A stretch of 64,000 nucleotides of DNA from Halomonas sp. 7T (GCF_025643255.1 NZ_CP087112.1:806001-870000), one strand, 5' to 3'; counted from the stretch's first letter, positions 1 to 8,852 are shown. A program made the numbers and translations. Notes: generated from the letters alone by a model not told the origin.

Positions 1-81
1 GCGAATCATTCAAACGTTCGTTACATTGTGAGAGGGCAATTCTAGTCAACCGCTGTATAAAAATAATCTAGGAGCATTTTC

Positions 82-726
82 ATGCATACACTCTCTTTTT
101 CTCGCTTATTGTTAGCCGCTGCCCTGGGCAGTACCTTGGCGCTGGCACCCTTAACCGCGTTGGCTTATGAAGGTGATGTGTTTTCCCTGAAAAATCGTTG
201 GGAAAATACCGTGACCGAGATGCCCCAAAATCAACGTGAAAACACCTTAAAAGCGTTGGCAAGCGAAGCCGAAGCGTTAGCTGAGCAGTATCCGAATGAA
301 GCAGAAGTGCTTATTTGGCAAGGCATTGTGCTGGCCTCTTATGCCCGCGAGCGCGGTGGCCTTGGCGCATTAGGCATTGCGGGCGATGCCCGTGATGCGT
401 TAGAGCGAGCCATCGAGATTGATCCTCAGGGTGGCAACGGCTCGGCGTATGTAACGCTTGGCGCCCTGTATGATCGTGCGCCAGGTCGTCCGCTGGGGTT
501 TGGTAATAGTAGTACTGCTGAGCATATGTTTCAGCGGGCGTTGGAAATTCGCCCTGACGGTATTGACGTTAACTACTACTATGCGGCGTTCTTAAAAGAA
601 GAAGGCAATACTCAAGCTGCCCGCGAGCATGCTGAACGCGCTGTCAATGGGGACGCCCGTGACAATCGCCAGGCGTCTGATGAAGCGCTGCGTCAAGATG
701 CCCAGACTCTGCTACAAACGTTATAG
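82..726 (+). CDS. Secreted TPR-repeat protein, function unknown
   Basis: A 214-residue protein with an N-terminal signal peptide: hydrophobic core at residues 7-24 and a likely cleavage after Ala-Leu-Ala near residue 28. The mature part is helical and TPR-like, with repeats around residues 55-90, 100-115 (ALERAIEIDP) and 148-185 (FQRALEIRPD, YYAAFLKEEGN, AREHAERAV). Such proteins usually act as periplasmic scaffolds; no enzymatic motif is visible. AGGAG at 70-74 lies 7 bases before the ATG. It stands alone ahead of nudF with a 98-base gap, so operon membership is unclear. The fold is reasonably sure; the role is not assigned. Confidence 0.75.
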   Translation: MHTLSFSRLLLAAALGSTLALAPLTALAYEGDVFSLKNRWENTVTEMPQNQRENTLKALASEAEALAEQYPNEAEVLIWQGIVLASYARERGGLGALGIAGDARDALERAIEIDPQGGNGSAYVTLGALYDRAPGRPLGFGNSSTAEHMFQRALEIRPDGIDVNYYYAAFLKEEGNTQAAREHAERAVNGDARDNRQASDEALRQDAQTLLQTL

Positions 727-824
727 TCGCCTCAATTCGGTCGCTTGAGACAATGGGTGGCTGAATTGGCATTCCCGGTGCCGAGCATTGATAATAGATC
801 GATTGCTATCATCGGGAGTGTTTC

Positions 825-1496
825 ATGGCGTCTAGCCCCAACCCTTCAGCAGCACCCAAGCTTGGTCGAAATGATGTTGAGCTTCTTAAGCGCGACACCT
901 TGTACCAAGGTTTCTTCCGTCTGGAAGCGCTAGAGCTGCGCCATCGTCTGTTTGAAGGCGGCTGGAGCGGCACCATGCGCCGTGAAGTGCATAATCGCCA
1001 TGATGCGGTAGGCGTTCTGCTGTACGATCCCGTTAAAGATGCCCTGGTGTTGGTAGAGCAGTTCCGTGCGGGCGCTATTGACGACCCGTACTCCCCCTGG
1101 AAGTTAGAGCTGGTGGCTGGGCTTGCGGATAAAGACGAGCCGCTTGACGAGGTCGCCCGTCGAGAAGCGCTGGAAGAAGCGGGGTGCCATGTTGGCCCGC
1201 TTACTCAGCTGCACACGTATTACCCTAGCCCTGGCGCCTGTAACGAGCGAGTGACGCTCTTTTGCGGGCTGGTCGATAGTCAAGGGCTGGGCGGTATTCA
1301 CGGATTGGATGAAGAGCACGAAGATATTCGTGTTCATGTCGTTAATTATCCCGCTGTATGGGAACTCCTGGAGCAGGGAAGGCTCGACAACGCCATGTGT
1401 TTGATTGCGCTTTACTGGTTAGCGGGGCAGCGCGCGTCGCTGCGCGCGGCCTCTCATCGCGCTGTATTGTCAAACACAGATGCCAAGCGAACCTGA
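825..1496 (+). CDS. nudF: ADP-ribose pyrophosphatase (Nudix hydrolase)
   Basis: Predicted to hydrolyse ADP-ribose to AMP and ribose 5-phosphate, limiting free ADP-ribose in the cytoplasm. The full Nudix box GX5EX7REUXEEXGU is present at residues 99-121 (G99, E105, R113-E114, E117-E118, G120). The upstream segment with LVEQFRAG near residue 77 is typical of the NudF/TrgB group, and the length (223) fits with a short N-terminal extension. GGGAG at 814-818 precedes the ATG by 6 bases. It is followed by a DUF1249 gene and cpdA with gaps of only a few bases, the same order as E. coli nudF-yqiB-cpdA, so these three are probably one operon. Confidence 0.93.
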   Translation: MASSPNPSAAPKLGRNDVELLKRDTLYQGFFRLEALELRHRLFEGGWSGTMRREVHNRHDAVGVLLYDPVKDALVLVEQFRAGAIDDPYSPWKLELVAGLADKDEPLDEVARREALEEAGCHVGPLTQLHTYYPSPGACNERVTLFCGLVDSQGLGGIHGLDEEHEDIRVHVVNYPAVWELLEQGRLDNAMCLIALYWLAGQRASLRAASHRAVLSNTDAKRT

Positions 1497-1509
1497 TTAA
1501 GGAGTGAGC

Positions 1510-1956
1510 ATGGCCAGAGCTGCCTATGTCACCGATTTAAAATCTCTGCAGGGTGAGTGTAGCGCTAACTACTTGCGCTTGATTCGCCTAGTGGGGGATA
1601 TGGAGTGTGGCCAGCAACGCGATATTGCGCTGCACGGCGACGACCAGCACTTTGGCGATTTACATCTGACCATTGTGCAGCAGGCTCCTTACACCACCAT
1701 GGTTGAGGTGTCTCAGAGTGGCCCTCTGGATGCGGTGATTGAAGGGCCACGAATGCGCGTTCACCTCTACCATGATGTACGCATGGCCGAGGTGACAGAC
1801 TTTCAGCGCGAGCGTCATTTTAGCGGCCGCTACCGTTACCCCAATGCCAGAATGCACCAACCCGATGAAAAACTGCAGCTCAACCGTTTTTTGGGTGAGT
1901 GGTTAGCCCACGGTTTGGCCTATGGTCACGCCTATGATGTGCCGGAGACACCTTAA
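1510..1956 (+). CDS. yqiB: DUF1249 family protein (YqiB-like)
   Basis: A cytoplasmic protein of about 148 residues matching the YqiB/DUF1249 family by length, by the N-terminal NYLRLIRL segment, and by a C-terminal stretch ending PDEKLQLNRFLGEWLAHGL. No catalytic function is known for the family. The ATG at 1510 is preferred to the in-frame GTG at 1504, because the AAGGAG at 1498-1503 abuts the GTG but sits 6 bases before the ATG. The gene lies between nudF and cpdA, as in enterobacteria, and its stop is directly followed by the cpdA ATG, suggesting translational coupling. Confidence 0.85.
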   Translation: MARAAYVTDLKSLQGECSANYLRLIRLVGDMECGQQRDIALHGDDQHFGDLHLTIVQQAPYTTMVEVSQSGPLDAVIEGPRMRVHLYHDVRMAEVTDFQRERHFSGRYRYPNARMHQPDEKLQLNRFLGEWLAHGLAYGHAYDVPETP

Positions 1957-2691
1957 ATGCGGTTGGTACAAATTACCGATGCTCACTTACATGCCGATAA
2001 AGAAGCTCGCTCTAGGGCCGGTGTGCCTTGGCGACAATTTCAGCAGGTGCTGGAGCGCGTCATCGCCGAACGGCCCGACATCGTCGTGTTCACCGGTGAT
2101 GTCAGCCAGGATGAAACTTCTGCCTCTTACTCGCTAGCCTGCCAGGCACTGGCGACGCTGCCGTGCCCATGGTTCTGGATTCCGGGCAATCACGATCAGC
2201 CAGAGCTGATGCTGGCGGAACATCCGCTACTTGAAGAAGTGGATTTAGAGCAGTGGCGCCTACTGCTTCTGAATACTCAAGTTGAGGGGCAGCCCTACGG
2301 TAGGCTAGGCAGCGAGCAGCTCTCTACCCTTGCGGAACAGCTTGAAGCCGACGACCGGCCGACGCTGATTGCTATGCACCACCCGCCGGTCGCAGTGGGG
2401 GCCGCGTGGATGGATGCCATTGGCTTGCAAGACCGTGACGCCTTTTGGCAAGTGCTAAGTGCTTACCCCCAGGTGAAGATTGTGCTGTTTGGTCATGCCC
2501 ATCAGGCCTATGCACAGAAGCATTGCGTGGCGGGAGCGGAAATCGGCGTGTATGGCTGCCCAGCTATGGCAGACCAGTTTATGCCTAATGCTGAAAGCTT
2601 CACGATTGATGAAGCCTCTCGGCCGGGTTATCGCGTTATCGACCTGCACGGCGCCGAGTGGCAGACCTGGATTGAGCGAGTGGCGGTATAG
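1957..2691 (+). CDS. cpdA: 3',5'-cyclic-AMP phosphodiesterase
   Basis: A calcineurin-type metallophosphoesterase expected to hydrolyse cAMP to AMP and so lower CRP signalling. All metal-binding motifs are present: D8-x-H10 (TDAHLH), GD at 47-48, GNHD at 77-80, HH at 141-142 and GHAH at 179-182. The length of 244 is close to E. coli CpdA (275, slightly shorter here). The ATG follows the yqiB stop with no gap, and the nudF-yqiB-cpdA order supports the assignment over other class III phosphodiesterases. Substrate specificity is inferred from family and context. Confidence 0.9.
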   Translation: MRLVQITDAHLHADKEARSRAGVPWRQFQQVLERVIAERPDIVVFTGDVSQDETSASYSLACQALATLPCPWFWIPGNHDQPELMLAEHPLLEEVDLEQWRLLLLNTQVEGQPYGRLGSEQLSTLAEQLEADDRPTLIAMHHPPVAVGAAWMDAIGLQDRDAFWQVLSAYPQVKIVLFGHAHQAYAQKHCVAGAEIGVYGCPAMADQFMPNAESFTIDEASRPGYRVIDLHGAEWQTWIERVAV

Positions 2692-2833
2692 CGATTTCTG
2701 TACGCGCAGCAATCACCTTGATAAAACAAGCCTTAATAAATTTCGATAGTCGATAAAGATATAAAAAGATAGTTATTAATTCTTTTGGGTTATTATCGGC
2801 GCAGCGTTACCCTACTCATCATTCGCCACCTCT

Positions 2834-2876
2834 GGGTAATACCCGGTGTGACGGCAAACAGTGTTTGCACATGCAA
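2834..2876. promoter_or_regulatory. Stacked palindromes in the cysD leader
   Basis: Three short perfect palindromes lie within 45 bases just upstream of the cysD ribosome-binding site: GGGTAATACCC at 2834-2844, GCAAACAGTGTTTGC at 2854-2868 and TTGCACATGCAA at 2865-2876. The last two overlap, so they could not both form in one RNA. They may be protein-binding sites or alternative leader hairpins for sulfur control. No match to a known CysB site is claimed. The rest of the 210-base gap (2692-2833) is AT-rich and probably holds the promoter, but I could not define -35/-10 boxes. Confidence 0.4.
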
Positions 2877-2901
2877 GCTTCGTTTTGTGAGGGAGTAGGT
2901 A

Positions 2902-3861
2902 ATGAACCAGTTTTCTACGCCGTCGGCGGCGCAGCAAGAGGTGCCCGGCGCGCCTGACGCTGCAAGGTTGACCCATTTAAAGCAGCTAGAAGCTGAATCG
3001 ATCCACATTATCCGTGAAGTTGCCGCCGAGTTTAGCAATCCGGTGATGATGTACTCTATCGGTAAAGACTCCTCGGTGATGCTTCACTTAGCTCGCAAAG
3101 CGTTCTACCCCGGCACGCCGCCGTTTCCGCTGATGCATGTCGACACCACCTGGAAATTTCGGGAAATGATCGCGTTTCGCAACCGCATGGCAGAAGAGGC
3201 GGGGATGGAACTGATTGTGCATACCAACGAAGAGGGGCGGGCAGCCAATATCAACCCCTTCGATCATGGTAGCGCCAAGTACACCGACATTATGAAGACT
3301 CAGGCGCTGAAACAAGCCCTGGATAAGTACGGCTTTGATGCGGCCTTCGGCGGCGCCCGCCGCGATGAAGAGGCGTCTCGCGCCAAAGAGCGTGTTTACT
3401 CCTTCCGCGATAAATACCACCGCTGGGACCCCAAAAATCAGCGCCCTGAGCTCTGGAATGTGTACAACGCCAAGGTCAACAAAGGCGAGTCTATCCGCGT
3501 GTTCCCGCTCTCTAACTGGACCGAGCTGGATATCTGGCAGTACATCTACCTTGAGTCGATTCCTATCGTGCCACTCTACTACGCCGCCAAACGCCCGGTG
3601 GTGGAGCGTGACGGTATGCAAGTGATGGTCGATGATGACCGCCTGCCCCTAGCGCCAGATGAAGTGCCGGAAGAGAAGTTTGTTCGGTTCAGGACATTGG
3701 GTTGCTACCCGCTGACCGGTGCGGTGGAGTCTGAAGCAGCTACCTTGCCGGAAATTATTCAAGAGATGTTGTTGACCAAAACCAGCGAACGCAGCGGCCG
3801 GGCCATTGATCGTGATCAGGTAGGCTCGATGGAGAAGAAAAAACGTGAGGGGTACTTTTAA
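2902..3861 (+). CDS. cysD: Sulfate adenylyltransferase subunit 2 (ATP sulfurylase, small subunit)
   Basis: The catalytic subunit of the CysDN ATP sulfurylase, which makes adenosine 5'-phosphosulfate from sulfate and ATP at the start of assimilation. The PP-loop SIGKDS is at residues 52-57, and the family motif [14 protein letters not shown] is near residue 150. Length 319 is slightly longer than E. coli CysD (302), the difference being a polar N-terminal extension. GAGGGAG precedes the ATG. The stop TAA overlaps the cysN ATG by one base (TAATG), giving tight translational coupling of the two subunits. Confidence 0.97.
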   Translation: MNQFSTPSAAQQEVPGAPDAARLTHLKQLEAESIHIIREVAAEFSNPVMMYSIGKDSSVMLHLARKAFYPGTPPFPLMHVDTTWKFREMIAFRNRMAEEAGMELIVHTNEEGRAANINPFDHGSAKYTDIMKTQALKQALDKYGFDAAFGGARRDEEASRAKERVYSFRDKYHRWDPKNQRPELWNVYNAKVNKGESIRVFPLSNWTELDIWQYIYLESIPIVPLYYAAKRPVVERDGMQVMVDDDRLPLAPDEVPEEKFVRFRTLGCYPLTGAVESEAATLPEIIQEMLLTKTSERSGRAIDRDQVGSMEKKKREGYF

Positions 3862-5309
3862 TGGCTCACCAGTCCAATTTAATCGCGGATAATATCGAGC
3901 AGTACCTGCACGAGCATGAAAACAAAGACTTGCTGCGTTTTATTACCTGCGGCAGCGTTGATGATGGCAAGTCCACGTTGATTGGTCGATTGCTCCACGA
4001 TTCGAAAATGATCTTTGAAGACCAGCTGGCGGCGATCACTCAAGCGTCTAAAACCAGCGGCACCACCGGCGATACGGTGGACTTGGCGCTATTGGTAGAT
4101 GGCCTGCAGTCCGAGCGTGAGCAGGGCATTACCATTGATGTCGCCTACCGTTTTTTCTCGACGGATAAGCGTAAGTTCATTATTGCCGATACCCCAGGGC
4201 ATGAGCAGTACACGCGCAATATGGCCACTGGGGCTTCTACCGCTAGCCTGGCGATTATTTTGATCGACGCCCGTTATGGCGTGCAGACCCAAACTCGCAG
4301 ACATAGCTTTATTGCCGATTTGCTGGGTATTCAGCACCTAGTGATTGCGGTCAATAAGATGGATTTGGTGGGCTTTTCTGAAGAGCGCTTTAATGAAATT
4401 GTTGCCGAGTACCGCGAGTTCGCTACTAACTTAAGCGCGCCGGACATCCGCTTTGTGCCGATGTCGGCACTCAACGGCGATAACGTGGTAAATCAAAGCG
4501 AACAAACGCCTTGGTATTTTGATGCGAGTGCTGATGAACGCTACGAAGGCAAAACGCTCATCGAGATGCTGGAGAGCGTGGAAATCAGTCGTGATCAAAA
4601 CCTCACCGACTTGCGCCTGCCGGTGCAGTACGTAAACCGCCCAAACCTGGATTTTCGCGGTTATTGCGGCACCTTGGCGGCGGGCGTCGTGCGCCCTGGG
4701 CAGTTAGTGAAGGTGCTGCCATCGGGTAAAACATCCCGGGTAGCCCGTGTGGTGACCTTTGATGGTGACCTAGAGGCTGCCTATCCAGGCCAGGCGATCA
4801 CCGTCACCCTAGAGGATGAAATTGATATTTCCCGTGGGGATTGGATTGTCAGCGCTGACGCCGAGCTGCCGCTTTCCAATGCGTTCAACGCTGATATTGT
4901 CTGGATGCATGAAGAGGCGCTCACCCCTGGCAAGCTGTATGACTTTAAGCTAGCCACCCGTGATCTTTCGGGTCAGGTAAGCGCGATTGAGTACCAGATT
5001 GATGTTAATACGCTGGAAAAGCACACTACCGATGCGCTGGGCTTAAATGCCATTGCCCGCTGTGAGGTTGAGCTTACCGCTGCCATCCCGGTCGATAACT
5101 ATCGCACCAGTCCTGGTACGGGTAGCTTCATTATCATTGATCGGCTGAGTAACGTGACCGTCGGCGCAGGCATGATTCGCGGCGCGGCCAATGCCCGTGA
5201 GCAAGCTAATGCTACCGATTGGGTCGCTTTTGAGAGGGATTTAAATGCCCTGGTGCGCAAGCACTTTCCCCATTGGGAAGCGAAGGATATCCGCGACCTA
5301 CTTCGTTAG
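3861..5309 (+). CDS. cysN: Sulfate adenylyltransferase subunit 1 (GTPase subunit)
   Basis: An EF-Tu-like GTPase whose GTP hydrolysis drives APS synthesis by CysD. The P-loop GSVDDGKS is at residues 31-38, the G3 motif [16 protein letters not shown] near residue 110, and the G4 motif NKMD near 166; EF-Tu-like beta-barrel domains follow. At 482 residues it is the stand-alone form: the C-terminal APS kinase (CysC) domain found fused in pseudomonad CysNC (about 630 residues) is absent, and no cysC lies next door. Transcription should stop at the hairpin just downstream. Confidence 0.97.
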   Translation: MAHQSNLIADNIEQYLHEHENKDLLRFITCGSVDDGKSTLIGRLLHDSKMIFEDQLAAITQASKTSGTTGDTVDLALLVDGLQSEREQGITIDVAYRFFSTDKRKFIIADTPGHEQYTRNMATGASTASLAIILIDARYGVQTQTRRHSFIADLLGIQHLVIAVNKMDLVGFSEERFNEIVAEYREFATNLSAPDIRFVPMSALNGDNVVNQSEQTPWYFDASADERYEGKTLIEMLESVEISRDQNLTDLRLPVQYVNRPNLDFRGYCGTLAAGVVRPGQLVKVLPSGKTSRVARVVTFDGDLEAAYPGQAITVTLEDEIDISRGDWIVSADAELPLSNAFNADIVWMHEEALTPGKLYDFKLATRDLSGQVSAIEYQIDVNTLEKHTTDALGLNAIARCEVELTAAIPVDNYRTSPGTGSFIIIDRLSNVTVGAGMIRGAANAREQANATDWVAFERDLNALVRKHFPHWEAKDIRDLLR

Positions 5310-5347
5310 CGCGTTGCCGTAAAGCAATAAAAAGCAGCAACAAAAAG

Positions 5348-5379
5348 CCGCCTTGATCACTGCGATCAAGGCGGTTTTT
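5348..5379. terminator. Rho-independent terminator after cysN (probably bidirectional)
   Basis: A perfect 11-base-pair stem, CCGCCTTGATC at 5348-5358 with GATCAAGGCGG at 5364-5374, has a 5-base loop and is followed by TTTTT at 5375-5379. An AAAAA run precedes the stem, so it can also serve tupA arriving on the minus strand. Confidence 0.92.
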
Positions 5380-5396
5380 GCGTAATGTAGGAAGCG

Positions 5397-6212
5397 TTAC
5401 TCCGCGTTCGGGAAGAACAGCTGCTGACCACCAACGGTAAAGTCTGCGATGGCCTGTTGTCCTTCGTCAGACACCAACCATTCGTGCCACTGAGCGGTCA
5501 ACTCATGCTTGAGGTGCGGATGTTGCTCCTCGGACAGCAGCAGGCTCCCGTACTGATTGAACAGCGCCTCGTCGCCTTCGAACAGCAGCGTGAGGTCTTG
5601 TGGGTTTTCAAACGCGACCCACGTGGCGCGGTCGGTGAAGGTATAGGCATTCATACCTGCTGCGGTGTTCAGCGTCGGCCCCATGCCGCTGCCTAGCTCC
5701 CGGTACCACTCGCCTTGGGGCGTCACGCCCGCCTCTTCCCATAGGCGCAGCTCAGCACGGTTTGTGCCGCTGTCATCACCGCGAGAAGCAAACGGTGACT
5801 CGCTCTCAGCAATGCGGGCAAACGCGTCGGCTACGCTCTCGCTCTCGCTGATGCCCGCCGGGTCGTCGCTCGGGCCTACGATAACGAAGTCGTTATACAT
5901 GACGTCCAAACGCTCAGTGGCGTACCCATCTGCCACGAACTGCTCTTCACCCGCCGTGTCATGAACCAGCAGGCTGTCGGCATCGCCACGACGGGCAATT
6001 TCAAACGCCTGCCCGGTGCCGACGGCTACGACCCTCACGTCGATGCCGGTGGCCTCGGTGAACGTGGGAATGATGGCGTCGAACAGGCCTGAATTCTCGG
6101 TAGAGGTCGTAGAGGCGAGCGTAATGAAGTCGTCATCCGCGAGTAGCGAAGCGCTCCAGGCCAAGACGGTCGTGCATAGGCTGGCGGTAATAAGCGTCGT
6201 CGTTTTATCCAC
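5397..6212 (-). CDS. tupA: Tungstate ABC transporter substrate-binding protein
   Basis: A periplasmic oxyanion-binding protein of the TupA group. The signal peptide is residues 1-25, with likely cleavage at LLA-DDD. The mature N-terminus carries the family segment ASTTSTENSGLF, followed by VGTGQAFEIARRGDADSLLVHD, which lines the anion site in relatives. At 271 residues it is the normal length. The start is GTG, supported by AAAGGAG about 7 bases upstream. It is the last gene of a tupB-tupC-tupA set, 39 bases after tupC, with its own good ribosome-binding site that could raise its yield over the membrane parts. Tungstate rather than molybdate is inferred from family resemblance. Confidence 0.9.
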   Translation of the reverse strand: MDKTTTLITASLCTTVLAWSASLLADDDFITLASTTSTENSGLFDAIIPTFTEATGIDVRVVAVGTGQAFEIARRGDADSLLVHDTAGEEQFVADGYATERLDVMYNDFVIVGPSDDPAGISESESVADAFARIAESESPFASRGDDSGTNRAELRLWEEAGVTPQGEWYRELGSGMGPTLNTAAGMNAYTFTDRATWVAFENPQDLTLLFEGDEALFNQYGSLLLSEEQHPHLKHELTAQWHEWLVSDEGQQAIADFTVGGQQLFFPNAE

Positions 6213-6251
6213 TGTCTGCTCCTTTGGTTATTGTTTAGCGCTGGGTGGGGC

Positions 6252-6998
6252 TTACCAAACCAGTTCACCCCGGATAAACGCCCTGGCCTGAGAAGAGGCT
6301 GGGGCGTTGAAAAAACGTTCGGCAGGGGTGTGCTCGAGTACCTGCCCGCTGTACATAAACAGCACGTCATCCGCCAAGCGCTTGGCTTGATGCAGGTCGT
6401 GGGTCGTCATCACAATGCGCGTACCGTTTTGGTGGAACTCATTCACTGCGTCTTCCACGGCTTTGATAGCCGCCGGATCGAGAGCCGAGGTAGGTTCATC
6501 TAAAAACAGTACGGCGGGTTTTAAAAGCCATGCTCGGGCCAGCGTTAGGCGCTGCTGCTCGCCGCCGGAAAGTACTCGCGCAGGGCGTCTGGCCAGAGCG
6601 GCTAAACCGAACTTCTCCAGCGCCTGCATTGCGAGTGGTTTGCGTTGGCGCCTGGACACACCTTGTACCGCCAGGGCGTAGGTGAGGTTGTCGATGGCCG
6701 AGCGGCGTAGTAACACCGGCCGCTGAAATACCATCGCCTGAACCGGGGCTGCGCCTCCCCAGCTTATCTGGCCGCCGCTGGGGCACAAAAGCCCGTGGGC
6801 CAAACGCATGAACAGGCTTTTGCCCGCCCCGTTAGGCCCCATAATGAGGGTGCGATAGCAGCCGGATAGCGTAAGCGTTGTGGGGGCTAACAAACGGTGG
6901 CCGCGATGCTCAAAATGAGCCTGCTGAAAGTGCAAAGCGGGCACTACAGACGAAGGCATGTGACTTACTTGTGAGGGCGTTAGCAGCGGTGCGTTCAT
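6252..6998 (-). CDS. tupC: Tungstate ABC transporter ATP-binding protein
   Basis: The cytoplasmic ATPase of the oxyanion importer. It has Walker A GPNGAGKS, the ABC signature LSGGEQQRL, Walker B VLFLDEPTSALD, and an H-loop TTHD. Length 248 is typical of short oxyanion ABC ATPases without the C-terminal regulatory (TOBE) domain of ModC. Its ATG overlaps the end of tupB by 4 bases, so the two are translationally coupled. The partner assignment rests on adjacency to TupA and TupB. Confidence 0.92.
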   Translation of the reverse strand: MNAPLLTPSQVSHMPSSVVPALHFQQAHFEHRGHRLLAPTTLTLSGCYRTLIMGPNGAGKSLFMRLAHGLLCPSGGQISWGGAAPVQAMVFQRPVLLRRSAIDNLTYALAVQGVSRRQRKPLAMQALEKFGLAALARRPARVLSGGEQQRLTLARAWLLKPAVLFLDEPTSALDPAAIKAVEDAVNEFHQNGTRIVMTTHDLHQAKRLADDVLFMYSGQVLEHTPAERFFNAPASSQARAFIRGELVW

Positions 6999-7699
6999 CC
7001 TAGCCGCCTTTTTGCTGCTTCACTGACGCTGTGAGCCAACGCATTAATCAGTGTTACCAGGGTCAGCAGTACAATGCCTAATCCCAGCGCTAGGGGCAGG
7101 TTGCCCTTGCTGGTTTCCAGTACGATGCTGGTGGTCATCACGCGCGTCACGCCGTCGATATTGCCGCCGACAATCATGACCGCGCCCACTTCGGCGCTGG
7201 CGCGACCAAAGCCCGCCAGTACCACCGTAAGCAGGCCAAAGCGAGCATCCCACAGCAGGGTGGGCATCATACGCAGTTGGGTAAGCCCCAAGGAGCGTAA
7301 CTGTTCGGCATACTCGTGATGCAGTGCTTCAACCTGCTGACGGGTTAGCGCGGCGATGATGGGAAAGACCAAAATGACCTGCGCAATCACCATGGCGGTG
7401 GGGGTAAACAACAGTCCGAACTGGCCCAGCGGCCCCGCCCGAGAGAGCAGCAGATAAACACATAGCCCGGCGACCACTGGTGGCAATCCCATTAATGCAT
7501 TGAGCAGCACGATTAGCGTGTTGCGGCCAGGAAAACGCCATAACGCCAGCGCTGCGCCTACTGGTAGGGCTAATGCGCTGGCGATTAACACGGCAATCAG
7601 CGACACCTGCAATGAGAGCGTCACAATGTTGATCAAGGCTGAATCCATGCCCAGAATTAGCGCGAGCGCCGTATAGAATGGGTTATCACTTGCTGACAT
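6995..7699 (-). CDS. tupB: Tungstate ABC transporter permease
   Basis: An inner-membrane permease of 234 residues with about five or six hydrophobic segments. It belongs to the binding-protein-dependent transport family; the cytoplasmic loop with EAL near the sequence EYAEQLRSLGLT and the GRASAEVGAVMIVGGN segment are typical of TupB/ModB-like permeases. It is the first gene of the transporter operon, reading away from the divergent regulator at 7867, so the promoter should lie in 7700-7866. Confidence 0.9.
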   Translation of the reverse strand: MSASDNPFYTALALILGMDSALINIVTLSLQVSLIAVLIASALALPVGAALALWRFPGRNTLIVLLNALMGLPPVVAGLCVYLLLSRAGPLGQFGLLFTPTAMVIAQVILVFPIIAALTRQQVEALHHEYAEQLRSLGLTQLRMMPTLLWDARFGLLTVVLAGFGRASAEVGAVMIVGGNIDGVTRVMTTSIVLETSKGNLPLALGLGIVLLTLVTLINALAHSVSEAAKRRLG

Positions 7700-7780
7700 A
7701 AGTACCTGATGTGGGAGCGTCTGGTCGCGGAAAAGCCAGTGCGATGGCCGCAGGGCAACGGGTTAGCTAAACGTATTTAC

Positions 7781-7839
7781 TATGCTGCATAGTGTACGTT
7801 TACTTGATGTTATGCATCAGCTACTGAAATATATGCAGC
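7781..7839. promoter_or_regulatory. Candidate operators between tupB and its regulator
   Basis: Three related sites lie in the 167-base divergent gap: TATGCTGCATA at 7781-7791, TATGCATCAGC at 7811-7821 and TATGCAGC at 7832-7839. The first contains the inverse (GCTGCATA) of the last. Repetition of TATGCA-type sequence between the tup operon and an HTH regulator suggests regulator binding here; this is inference. Confidence 0.4.
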
Positions 7840-7866
7840 TTTATACAGTAATTTGCAGGTTGAGCG

Positions 7867-8748
7867 ATGTCCAACAGCTATTTAACCACTGCTGAAGTGG
7901 CCGATTATTTGCGCTTAAAAGAGCGCAAGGTGTATGACTTGGTGCGCCAAGGCCATCTTCCCTGCAGCCGCGCTACTGGAAAGCTGCTATTTCCTCGTCA
8001 GCACATTGACATCTGGGTGCTTAGTCACTTGGAAGGCGACCAAGCGCAGCGACAGGCGCCTCCGGCGGTATTAGCCGGCAGCCAAGACCCGCTGTTGGAG
8101 TGGGCCGTGCGCGAGAGCGGCAGTGATCTGGCCTCGTTGTGTCATGGCAGCGGCGACGGCGTGCGTCGCTTGCTAGAGGGCAAGGCAATGCTGGCGGGCA
8201 TTCATCTGCTCGATGCCTCTTCCGGGCGCTATAACGAACCCGCTGCGCTGGGGTTAGGCGGGGTGCGCGATCTGATTGTGCTGCACTGGGCATCGCGTCG
8301 CCAGGGGCTGCTACTGGCGCCGGGTAATCCGCTGAACCTTCGGTCGGTAGGCGACATTGCTAAACAAGGAGCGATGCTTGCTCATCGTCAGCCGGGAGCG
8401 GGGGCCGCTCAGCTATTGAACTGCTTGTTGCAACAGGCGGACGTCGCGCCCGAAGCGCTGAGATGGACAGCGCACCCCGCGCTTAGCGAAGATGATCTGG
8501 CGTTGGTCATTGCCCAAGGTGACGCCGATGTGGGATTAGGCATGGAGGCTGCTGCACAGCGTCAGCAGCTAGATTTCATCCCGTTGGTGAAGGAGTCTTT
8601 CGATGTGGTGATGCATCGGAGAAGCTACTTTGAACCAGCCGTTCAGGCACTTTTTGCGTTTGCCCGCACGTCCCGATTTGCCCAACGGGCCAATACAATC
8701 AACGGTTACGATGTGAGCCAACTGGGCCGCGTATTGTACAACGCTTAA
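7867..8748 (+). CDS. Helix-turn-helix regulator with fused substrate-binding-like domain
   Basis: A 293-residue one-component regulator. Residues 5-55 form a MerR/excisionase-type helix-turn-helix (LTTAEVADYLRLKERKVYDLV, then LLFPRQHIDIW). Residues about 90-285 resemble a PBP-like oxyanion-binding domain, with conserved-type stretches such as GVRDLIVLHWASRRQGLLL and HRQPGAGAAQLLN. There is no signal peptide, so the sensor is cytoplasmic. Being divergent from tupBCA, it most likely senses tungstate or molybdate and controls the importer; that ligand is inferred. It is not a ModE homologue in architecture, since it lacks MOP domains. A family-level function is confident, the exact ligand is not. 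Confidence 0.82.
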   Translation: MSNSYLTTAEVADYLRLKERKVYDLVRQGHLPCSRATGKLLFPRQHIDIWVLSHLEGDQAQRQAPPAVLAGSQDPLLEWAVRESGSDLASLCHGSGDGVRRLLEGKAMLAGIHLLDASSGRYNEPAALGLGGVRDLIVLHWASRRQGLLLAPGNPLNLRSVGDIAKQGAMLAHRQPGAGAAQLLNCLLQQADVAPEALRWTAHPALSEDDLALVIAQGDADVGLGMEAAAQRQQLDFIPLVKESFDVVMHRRSYFEPAVQALFAFARTSRFAQRANTINGYDVSQLGRVLYNA

Positions 8749-8852
8749 GCGCGCCCCACCTGGACGGATTCGCTATCTACGCTTGACGATTGTACAAGAT
8801 GCACCACACTGGAGAGGCGTTGTAGACATAACCTCATCACGAAAAGGAGAGC

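Noticed and set aside
745..933. 62-codon frame between the TPR gene and nudF
   Set aside because: Overlaps nudF in another frame, has no good ribosome-binding site and no recognisable sequence.
3088..3621. 177-codon open frame antisense to cysD
   Set aside because: Lies wholly within a highly conserved gene; no ribosome-binding site of note; typical third-position shadow in moderately GC-rich DNA.
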